NCBI GenBank assembly: GCA_014360745.1
Contig: JACIWY010000012.1
Coordinates: 1-21,867, forward strand
Direction: 5' to 3'
DNA from: Chloroflexota bacterium
Lineage (GTDB): Bacteria > Chloroflexota > Anaerolineae > UBA1429
DNA: 21,867 nucleotides
Shown here piece after piece: positions 17,001-21,867 of this stretch. Numbering within the stretch: the first letter of the stretch is position 1; every line of letters starts with the position of its first letter. The notes beneath the pieces were generated by a model, which had not been told where the DNA came from, made no database searches, and saw only the letters and a program-made list of their open reading frames with translations. The position numbers and the translations under genes are program-made.

Positions 17001-17441
17001 GACCTGCATGGCTTTTTCAACGAGGCGCACCCCAAACTGCGCCCCATCGAGACGAACACAGCCGGTATCTTTTTGGCCGGTACCTGTCAAGCGCCACGAG
17101 ATATTCCGGAGACGGTAGCCCAGGGCACGGCGGCAGCCGGCAAAGTATTGCAGCTCTTGGCTGGAGACCAATATGTGCGCGAGCCGTTGATCGCCTCGGT
17201 GGATGCATCGCGGTGCAACGCCTGCTTCTTCTGTCAGGCTATCTGCCCCTATGACGCCATCGAGGAGCAAGAGATTCCCGTCAGGGTCAATGGGGTTCGT
17301 ATGACCCGAGTCGTGGCCCGTGCCAATGAGGGCAAATGTATGGGCTGTGGCGCCTGTGTGGCCGCCTGCCCCTCCAAAGCGATCATGGTGCGCGGGTTCA
17401 CCGATCAGCAAATTTTCGAAGAGGTTATCCATGCCATCTAA
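14031..17441 (+). CDS. hdrA: HdrA with embedded GltD-type NAD(P)H oxidoreductase domain
   Basis: An 1136-residue flavo-iron-sulfur protein. It opens with the HdrA N-terminal domain (GVYICRCGRNIAG), the FAD motif GGGIAGIQTA (about 146-155) and a first ferredoxin site CNGCGQCEQVCP (from 243). HdrA sequence then runs to about residue 287 (FPQAVPSRFTIDKRG). A whole GltD/NfnB-like module follows: N-terminal cysteines from about 291, GAGPAGLSAAHFLARAG near 395, GGGNTAIDAARSA near 523, and AGGDARRGPGALIEAIADG near 666. A six-cysteine segment (Cys767, 770, 773, 776, 779, 783) closes it, then HdrA resumes (VGAIVMATGYQLYP, CVGSRD, YCSKICCMYSAKHA). Two C-terminal ferredoxin sites follow (from about 1062 and 1103). 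Canonical HdrA is about 650 residues. It is expected to bifurcate electrons; the insert should add FAD and NAD(P)H binding. GAGAGG upstream overlaps the hdrB stop. Confidence 0.93.
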   Translation: MARIGVYICRCGRNIAGTVDCDKVAEAAARFPGVVESMVYEYMCSDPGQSLIVDGIRNKALDRVVVASCSPHIQQPTFMRALVRAGLNPYLFEMANLREHCAWVHEDVDRATEKAIDLVRMAVAKVRHDAPLDMISIPVTKRALVIGGGIAGIQTALDIAAGGQEVILVEREPSIGGHMAQLAETFPTLDCSQCILTPKMVEVGQSDKITLYTYAEIEEVSGFVGNFKAKIRKKATYVDWSKCNGCGQCEQVCPMRVPSEFQRGMGERTAIYRPFPQAVPSRFTIDKRGISPCKAACPAETSAQGYVALIAEGRYEDALDVITRHNPFPATVGRVCTHPCEAQCNRGKLDKPVAICALKRFVADTVYAQREVQGNKGRAVPPPAPAGGGRVAIVGAGPAGLSAAHFLARAGHRVTIFEALPVAGGMMRVGIPAYRLPRDVLQREIDNILDLGVELRLGSPVTDLQHLFDEGYQAVFLGIGAHEPIRLRIPGEDAEGVYHGIEFLRSVNLEEPIRVGKRVVVIGGGNTAIDAARSALRLGAEEVIIAYRRSRTEMPANVWEVEEAEREGVKLELLVQPVEILSKDRRLTGIRCVRMRLGEPDASGRRSPIPIEGSEFIIPADTVIAAVAQAPQTTLLGADHGLTVTRQGAFAVDPATLQTKRPGVFAGGDARRGPGALIEAIADGRKAARSIDRFLRGEPLILPEDINPLPVVELSDEQIAGLLQQKGVNVEQRQAVSTAPVSERVRDFREVEVVFSEEQARAEALRCLRCGVCSECHQCEKACGPGAIRHRMTDEIIEVDVGAIVMATGYQLYPKAKIGEYGYGVYKDVLDGLQFERLLSASGPTGGEIRRPSDGKVPETIVFIQCVGSRDPAHGVPYCSKICCMYSAKHAILYKHRVHNGQAYVFYMDNRTAGKNYDEFGRRAIEEEGAIYLRGRVSRVFEKDGKLIVRGADTLAGTQVEIEADMVVLAMALTPQPDSARLANKVGISYDLHGFFNEAHPKLRPIETNTAGIFLAGTCQAPRDIPETVAQGTAAAGKVLQLLAGDQYVREPLIASVDASRCNACFFCQAICPYDAIEEQEIPVRVNGVRMTRVVARANEGKCMGCGACVAACPSKAIMVRGFTDQQIFEEVIHAI

Positions 17442-18060
17442 CACCATGGGTGAAGAAGGTGGTCGGCCAGGCGCCGACGCCTGGGAACCCAAGATAATTG
17501 CCTTTATCTGTAATTGGTGCAGCTATGTGGGCGCCGATCTGGCGGGCACCAGCAGGCTTCGGTATCCGGAGAATGTGCGCATTATTCGCGTGCCGTGTAG
17601 TGGGCGGATCGATCCGGTCTTTGTCATTCGCAGCTTTCAGCGCGGCGCCGATGGGGTGTTGATCTCCGGCTGCCACCCCGGGGATTGTCACTATGGTAAG
17701 GGTAACTACTATGCCCGGCGTCGTGGGTTGATGTTGAGGAAATTGCTCGAATTCACCGGCCTGGATCCCTGTCGCATCCAGATGAGTTGGGTGTCGGCCA
17801 GCGAAGGCGCCAAATGGGCTGCCATCATCGCCGACATGACCGAGCAAATCCGCGAATTGGGGCCGGTCGCTTACGCTGACCGGAGCCATTCTCCCCTCGT
17901 TGGTGGACGCAAAGGGGAAAATGGCGGGGATGGGGATAGCAAAGAGCTAGATCGGAGCACGGCGGTCCACCTACCTCGTGTCAAGCTCGATGTACCGTGT
18001 GAATCTATCGATACGCAACCATCGCGGGAGCCGGCTTCTGTGCACGATCGAGGGCGCTGA
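17431..18060 (+). CDS. mvhD: MvhD/FlxD-like [2Fe-2S] electron-transfer subunit with unusual tail
   Basis: A 209-residue protein whose first 150 residues are MvhD-like, with cysteines at 27 and 30 (FICNWCSYVGAD), 56 (RVPCSGRID), 81 and 86 (SGCHPGDCHYGKGNYYARRR). In methanogens this subunit passes electrons from hydrogenase to HdrA; in FlxABCD-HdrABC clusters FlxD has the same role. ATG 17431 is chosen because GAAGAGG (17418-17424) lies 6 nt upstream; it overlaps hdrA by 11 bp. From about residue 150 the protein becomes a Gly/Ser/Asp/Arg-rich tail of about 60 residues unlike the family. An inverted repeat lies in the DNA there, so the tail probably came from insertion of repeat DNA or loss of an earlier stop. 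Confidence 0.88.
   Translation: MPSNTMGEEGGRPGADAWEPKIIAFICNWCSYVGADLAGTSRLRYPENVRIIRVPCSGRIDPVFVIRSFQRGADGVLISGCHPGDCHYGKGNYYARRRGLMLRKLLEFTGLDPCRIQMSWVSASEGAKWAAIIADMTEQIRELGPVAYADRSHSPLVGGRKGENGGDGDSKELDRSTAVHLPRVKLDVPCESIDTQPSREPASVHDRGR
17885..17925 (+). repeat. Inverted repeat inside the 3' end of the mvhD-like gene
   Basis: GCCATTCTCCCC (17885-17896) and GGGGAAAATGGC (17914-17925) are complementary at 11 of 12 positions, with a 17-nt loop. The element falls exactly where the MvhD homology ends and the low-complexity tail begins. This suggests a small palindromic intergenic-type repeat now read as protein. Other copies cannot be seen in this window. Confidence 0.5.
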
Positions 18061-18124
18061 TTGCCTCTGGGCGGGCCATCCTTGATCGAGCCTTGCAAAG
18101 GCCGTAGCAGATAGGGGGGATGCT

Positions 18125-19138
18125 GTGAACAGAGCGGGCGAGTTTCATGTGATCAGCGCCGACCAGTTTGACTATTCCTTCGCGGATGAAATCCTGAATG
18201 AACCCGGTGGGGAGCATCTCTTCCTCTGCTCCTCGTGCGGCACGTGCGCGGCTACGTGCTTGGTGCGTCGGTTTGATCCCTCTTTTAACCCGCGGTTGCT
18301 CATCCGCAATGCCACATTGGGCTTGCGCCAAGCCGTGCTTTCCTCGCGAGAGATATGGGAATGCTCCTCCTGCAACCTGTGTTATTCTCGTTGCCCGCAT
18401 GGGGTCCTTATCTCGGACGTTCTAGGCGCGATTCGCAATATCGCCATGCGTAACGGTTATGAACGCCCAGGGGCGACGGCCGTCGTGGACATGGGCCGTT
18501 GCGTGGCCTGTGGGCGTTGTGAAGAGGTTTGCCCTTATAAAGCTATCACCCTCCAAGAAATAAGATGGGGCCGCACGAACAAGCGCGTTGCCCAGGTCGA
18601 TCGCAGCCGGTGCGTCGCCTGTGGCATCTGTTCCGGCATCTGTTTGTCGGCGTCGATATCGGTCGAGGGACGATCGGATCAGGTGTTGCATAGGGAGCTG
18701 GTCGCCAAGAGGCGATCGTTCCGAAGCGAGGAAGGGGCAAGCCTGCGCGGCCAAGTATTAACCTTGGTGTGTGATTGGTGTCTGCATTCGGCATTGGATG
18801 TATCCACAGCCACCGACCCACCCGAAGGCTTTGTGGTGGTCCGTGTCCCTTGCACGGGGCGCGTCTCCGAACAATCCATCCTTACCGGCCTGCAATTCGG
18901 TGCCACCGCCGTGTTGGTCGTTGGCTGCAAAGAGGGGGAGTGTCATTACGTTCATGGCAACGAATTAGAGGCCGGGCGTTTGTCTGCCCTCGCTTCGTTT
19001 CTGAATATGCTCGGCGTCGACGAGCGACGAATACGTTTCGCCCGCCTGGGCTCTTTGGAACGCGGCGGGTTAGGCCGTTTGATGAACATGTACAGCGATG
19101 TAGAGCAAAAAGTGCCTTTGCCGATCGAGGCAAGGTAG
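18125..19138 (+). CDS. HdrC-ferredoxin-MvhD fusion protein
   Basis: A 337-residue three-part electron-transfer protein. Residues 1-110 are HdrC-like with CSSCGTCAATC (Cys35, 38, 41, 45) and CSSCNLCYSRCP (Cys80, 83, 86, 90). Residues 120-180 are a two-cluster ferredoxin, CVACGRCEEVCP (from 126) and CVACGICSGIC (from 163). Residues 210-337 are MvhD-like with Cys216, 219, 243, 268 and 273, nearly the same spacing as the separate upstream MvhD. That gives four potential [4Fe-4S] and one [2Fe-2S] cluster. The start is GTG 18125 after a G-rich Shine-Dalgarno sequence (AGGGGGG, 18113-18119). Two clusters lack the proline usually found after the last cysteine. It is likely a second electron entry or exit to HdrA, or a link between HdrABC and the Flx-like proteins that follow. 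Confidence 0.9.
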   Translation: MNRAGEFHVISADQFDYSFADEILNEPGGEHLFLCSSCGTCAATCLVRRFDPSFNPRLLIRNATLGLRQAVLSSREIWECSSCNLCYSRCPHGVLISDVLGAIRNIAMRNGYERPGATAVVDMGRCVACGRCEEVCPYKAITLQEIRWGRTNKRVAQVDRSRCVACGICSGICLSASISVEGRSDQVLHRELVAKRRSFRSEEGASLRGQVLTLVCDWCLHSALDVSTATDPPEGFVVVRVPCTGRVSEQSILTGLQFGATAVLVVGCKEGECHYVHGNELEAGRLSALASFLNMLGVDERRIRFARLGSLERGGLGRLMNMYSDVEQKVPLPIEAR

Positions 19139-19151
19139 GAGGTACAGGGCA

Positions 19152-20051
19152 ATGGCAGAGGAATTGAGAGCAATCGCCTGGGAAAGCCGAGCCGACGCTT
19201 ATTCAGAGAATGACTGGGCAGAGATCGCCGCCAGGCTACAAAAAGAAGCTATAAACCTGTTGGCAAACCGGGTCGTAGATATCGTCATCGGGTACGCGCG
19301 CAGTTGGGACGGGAAGCGAGCTACACCTTGTTTCCTTACAGACCCCTCACAGGCGATTCGCCTGATCTTTGATGAGAATTGTACCCATAATCTGGCCAAG
19401 TTTCTGGTGGGGCCGGACGGCTATCTCACCGCGCCTTATAGGTTGGCCAAGAAAAGGCCCCGTGTGGCTCTTGTGGCGGCGCCGTGGGTTCTGCGCACCG
19501 TCGTCGGGCTGATCCAAGAGCATCAGATTACCCGCGAGGATGTCGTTTTGTTGGGTATCGTTGATGGCAGGCCCATCGGCGTCGAGCCCGATATTCGGGT
19601 GGGGCAGGTCGCCCCGAATGTAGAGCAAGAGGCCGAGGTCGAGAGGCGGATCCAGGCCCTGGAAGAGATGCCGGTGATCGAACGCTGGCAGTGGTGGGAC
19701 GAGCAGTTTAGCAAGTGCATCCGCTGTTATGCTTGTCGTCAGGTCTGTCCTTTCTGTTACTGCGAGCAGTGCATTGCCGACGAGAATCAACCGCAATGGA
19801 TCGAAAGGTCTAGCACGACGGTGAACAACCGCGTGTGGCACACGATCCGGGCGTTCCATCTGGTAGGGCGCTGCATCGGCTGTGGCGAATGCGAACGGGT
19901 CTGTCCGGTGAATATCCCGCTCAATTTGTTGAACACCAAGATGCGCCGGGAAACGCAAGAGGCATTTGGCTATGTCGCCGGCACAAGGGTAGATGTCCCT
20001 CCCGCGCTCTTTAGCTTTCGCGTCGATGACCCGGACGAGTTTGTGCGATGA
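19152..20051 (+). CDS. Dicluster 4Fe-4S protein of Flx-type cluster (FlxB-like)
   Basis: A 299-residue soluble protein. Residues 25-170 form an alpha/beta domain without cofactor motifs (ANRVVDIVIGYARSWDG, CTHNLAKFLVGPDGYL, RVALVAAPWVLRTVVGLIQE). The C-terminal part has ferredoxin sites CIRCYACRQVCP (Cys189, 192, 195, 199) and CIGCGECERVCP (Cys241, 244, 247, 251). Three extra cysteines (202, 204, 207) follow the first site. The order before an AsrA-like and an AsrB/FlxA-like protein fits the iron-sulfur subunits of FlxABCD-HdrABC (flavin oxidoreductase-heterodisulfide reductase) systems, so FlxB-like is the best label, by context. AGGAGG (19137-19142) lies 9 nt before the ATG. The next gene begins within its stop region. 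Confidence 0.82.
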   Translation: MAEELRAIAWESRADAYSENDWAEIAARLQKEAINLLANRVVDIVIGYARSWDGKRATPCFLTDPSQAIRLIFDENCTHNLAKFLVGPDGYLTAPYRLAKKRPRVALVAAPWVLRTVVGLIQEHQITREDVVLLGIVDGRPIGVEPDIRVGQVAPNVEQEAEVERRIQALEEMPVIERWQWWDEQFSKCIRCYACRQVCPFCYCEQCIADENQPQWIERSSTTVNNRVWHTIRAFHLVGRCIGCGECERVCPVNIPLNLLNTKMRRETQEAFGYVAGTRVDVPPALFSFRVDDPDEFVR

Positions 20052-20068
20052 TACAAGGAAGCGATGAT

Positions 20069-21079
20069 ATGGAAGCAAAAACGCTACGCCGTGATCGTTT
20101 TTCACTCTGGATAGCCGAGCTTCTCCGAGACTATGAGGTCATTGCCCCGCGCGACGAACTCGCGTATGGGCGGATCGAGGCCCCGGAGGAGATCTGGAGG
20201 GGCAGCGATAAACCCCATCGCCCGCTCAAAGAGTTCTTTTTCCCTCAGCGCGAAACTCTCTTTGGCTATCAGGTGGATGGCGCAAAGGTTACGTTGGACC
20301 AGCCCCCCCATCTTGAAGCCGATCGCGTGGTCTTGACGCGCCCTTGCGATGCGGCGGCGCTGACCATCCTGGACAAGGTCTTTTTCTGGGATTATCAGGA
20401 TGCTCTCTATCGAGAGAAGCGAGAAAGGACAACCATTGTCAGCATCGCTTGTGAGCAACCTTGCGAGACCTGTTTCTGTACATCGGTAGGTGGATCGCCA
20501 GCAGATATCGAGGGCGCAGATTTGATGCTGGCGCCGCTCGAAGAGAGCTTTCATGTGCAAGTTCTCAGCGATAAGGGCAAGGCTCTCATTGAGCACTCGG
20601 AAGCGTTGTTTGGGGCGAGCACCGAAAAAGAGAATCAACAGCGAGCTCTTTTGGAAGATGCATGGCGCCAGCGTATAGGCCGAGAGGTGGATATCCAGAA
20701 CCTGGCTGAGAAACTGGATTTTGACAGCCCCATCTGGGAGGCTCTTACGGAGCAATGTATCGATTGTTGTATCTGCACTTTTCTGTGCCCGACATGCCAC
20801 TGTTTCGACATCCAAGATGAAGGAGACCCGCTTGAGGGCGAACGGGTGAGGTTGTGGGATTCGTGCGCGACCCGGCTCTTTACCAAGACGGCCGTCCATC
20901 AGCCGCGGGCTACTCATGCCAGCCGCTACCGTCAGCGGATCATGCACAAGTTCCAGTATTACCCCAAGAACTTTGGGCGGACGCTTTGCGTGGGCTGTGG
21001 GCGATGTATTGACTATTGTCCTATGGGGATCGATATCACAGCGGTCTTGCAAGCCGTGAAGGAGTATGCACATGGCTGA
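20069..21079 (+). CDS. AsrA/FlxC-like 4Fe-4S dicluster protein
   Basis: A 336-residue iron-sulfur protein like anaerobic sulfite reductase subunit A and the hydrogenase/Flx iron-sulfur subunits. Recognisable elements are PLKEFFFPQRETLFGY, TRPCDAAALTILDKVF, and SIACEQPCETCFC followed by SVGG. The cluster sites are CIDCCICTFLCP (Cys230, 233, 236, 240), followed at once by Cys243 and Cys245, and CVGCGRCIDYCP (Cys307, 310, 313, 317). ATG 20069 is chosen because AAGGAAG (20055-20061) lies 7 nt upstream. ATG 20048 overlaps the previous stop but has no Shine-Dalgarno sequence. It overlaps the flavoprotein gene by 8 bp, so the two are presumably partner subunits carrying electrons between NAD(P)H-FAD and the Hdr core. 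Confidence 0.85.
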   Translation: MEAKTLRRDRFSLWIAELLRDYEVIAPRDELAYGRIEAPEEIWRGSDKPHRPLKEFFFPQRETLFGYQVDGAKVTLDQPPHLEADRVVLTRPCDAAALTILDKVFFWDYQDALYREKRERTTIVSIACEQPCETCFCTSVGGSPADIEGADLMLAPLEESFHVQVLSDKGKALIEHSEALFGASTEKENQQRALLEDAWRQRIGREVDIQNLAEKLDFDSPIWEALTEQCIDCCICTFLCPTCHCFDIQDEGDPLEGERVRLWDSCATRLFTKTAVHQPRATHASRYRQRIMHKFQYYPKNFGRTLCVGCGRCIDYCPMGIDITAVLQAVKEYAHG

Positions 21080-21867
21080 GATGATCCGTGTTATGGCCCG
21101 AGATATCAATATCTATGAGCCTCATTTGATGACCATTGCGGATATTCGTCAGGAAACACGCGACATCAAGACCTTTCGGCTCGTCTTTCATGACCCCCAG
21201 GTGGCGCGAGAGTTTACCTTTACGCCGGGTCAATTCGGCCTTTTTTCGGTTTTTGGGCAGGGGGAAGCCCCCTTTGGTTTAGCCAATTCGCCGACCCGAT
21301 CCGCGTATCTGGAGTGTAGCCTGAAGCGGGTGGGCAGGGTGACGAGCGCTCTGCACGAACTGCAGGCAGGCGACACCATAGGGTTTCGCGGTCCTTACGG
21401 TCGTGGCTTTCCCGTCGAAGAGATGAAAGGGCGGCATCTCGTCTTTGCCGGCGGCGGGATCGGCATGGCTCCCTTGCGCTCGCTGTTGTGGTATTGCCTG
21501 GATAACCGGCAGGACTATGGCGATATCACCGTGATCTATGGGGCCAGGAGCGTCGGCGATCTGGTGTACAAGAATGAGCTGCAGGAATGGACGCGGCGCG
21601 ACGACATGCGCATCGTTCTAACCGTCGACCCGGGTGGAGAGGATGAGGATTGGAAAGGCGAGATCGGCTTTGTTCCGGCGGTGCTGGAAAAGGTGAACCC
21701 CTCTCCGCTGGAATCCGTGGTCATCACCTGTGGCCCGCCCATCATGATCAAATTCGTGTTGGTCTCTCTGACCAAGATGGGCTTTCAGCCGGAGCAGATT
21801 ATCACCACCTTGGAGATGAAAATGAAGTGCGGCTTGGGCAAATGTGGCCGCTGCAACATTGGCAGCA
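21072..21867 (+). CDS. flxA: FAD/NAD(P)H oxidoreductase, FlxA/AsrB/PyrK-like (partial, runs off window)
   Basis: The first 265 residues are visible with no stop; the C-terminus lies beyond the window. A ferredoxin-reductase-like FAD domain (FTPGQFGLFSVFG, LANSP, ECSLKRVGRVTSAL, FRGPYGRGFPVEEM) is followed by the NAD(P)-binding domain with AGGGIGMAPLRSLLWY (about 125-140), IYGARSVGDLVYKNEL and ITCGPPIMIKFVL. The [2Fe-2S] site begins at the end with CGLGKCGRC (C-x4-C-x2-C, about 252-260); the fourth cysteine would be past the end. The architecture matches AsrB and FlxA. AAGGAG (21058-21063) lies 8 nt before the ATG, which overlaps the previous gene by 8 bp. It is the likely pyridine-nucleotide entry point for this operon. 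AsrB of a sulfite reductase is the alternative, but no siroheme AsrC-like gene is visible. Confidence 0.88.
   Translation, partial: MAEMIRVMARDINIYEPHLMTIADIRQETRDIKTFRLVFHDPQVAREFTFTPGQFGLFSVFGQGEAPFGLANSPTRSAYLECSLKRVGRVTSALHELQAGDTIGFRGPYGRGFPVEEMKGRHLVFAGGGIGMAPLRSLLWYCLDNRQDYGDITVIYGARSVGDLVYKNELQEWTRRDDMRIVLTVDPGGEDEDWKGEIGFVPAVLEKVNPSPLESVVITCGPPIMIKFVLVSLTKMGFQPEQIITTLEMKMKCGLGKCGRCNIGS

Noticed and set aside
14139..17492. Long minus-strand frames opposite hdrA (405 and 440 codons)
   Set aside because: They are shadows of the hdrA frame. They have no ribosome site or domain support, while the plus strand has continuous cofactor motifs.
19152..21867. Reading the last three genes as an anaerobic sulfite reductase (AsrABC)
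   Set aside because: AsrA- and AsrB-like features are present, but no siroheme subunit is visible and the genes continue the Hdr operon, which fits Flx-type subunits better. The window ends before this can be excluded.

Overview
All supported genes in this 21.9 kb window lie on the + strand. The DNA is GC-rich by eye, with good Shine-Dalgarno sequences and short gaps or ATGA overlaps inside operons. The polyamine-type binding protein carries a lipobox, as in monoderm-like envelopes. The right half is a heterodisulfide-reductase/flavin-oxidoreductase (Hdr-Flx) locus of the kind found in strict anaerobes. Together these suggest an anaerobic or facultative bacterium, perhaps Chloroflexota. That taxonomic guess is inference; the window has no rRNA, tRNA or other marker gene.

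Layout. (1) 147-3276: a class I phosphomannose-isomerase-like protein, a thiamine-diphosphate enzyme of the acetolactate synthase/AruI type, and a Gfo/Idh/MocA oxidoreductase cut off after about 110 recognisable residues. About 380 bp without a gene follows. (2) 3658-8062: a spermidine/putrescine-type ABC importer in the order binding protein, permease, permease, ATPase, then a DinB-family protein. A long perfect hairpin separates the binding-protein gene from the permeases, and another hairpin follows dinB. (3) 8259-10972: a NarX/LiaS-type sensor kinase with two CXXCH haem motifs in its external domain and a cysteine-rich GAF domain, overlapping its NarL/FixJ partner. A strong terminator follows. 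(4) 11234-12606: a stand-alone receiver and a soluble histidine kinase. The kinase gene overlaps hdrC, which ties this signalling pair to the redox operon. (5) 12581-21867: hdrC, hdrB, a giant hdrA with a GltD-type NAD(P)H oxidoreductase embedded in it, an MvhD-like gene, an HdrC-ferredoxin-MvhD fusion, two iron-sulfur proteins sharing an unusual CPxCxC motif, and an FlxA/AsrB-like FAD/NAD(P)H reductase that runs off the window.

How it fits together. The right-hand operon looks like a soluble flavin-based electron-bifurcating (or confurcating) complex. HdrB carries the disulfide-reducing non-cubane clusters, HdrC and the ferredoxin modules act as wires, HdrA holds the bifurcating FAD, and the MvhD modules connect HdrA to electron donors. 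It is unusual in having two predicted pyridine-nucleotide sites (the GltD insert and FlxA) and two MvhD modules. No hydrogenase or formate dehydrogenase gene is visible. The haem sensor kinase upstream and the kinase fused into the operon by overlap suggest redox control, but no target has been shown.

Bases 1-146 hold no gene I can support. Only short open frames are present there, and the phosphomannose-isomerase-like gene is taken to start at 147.
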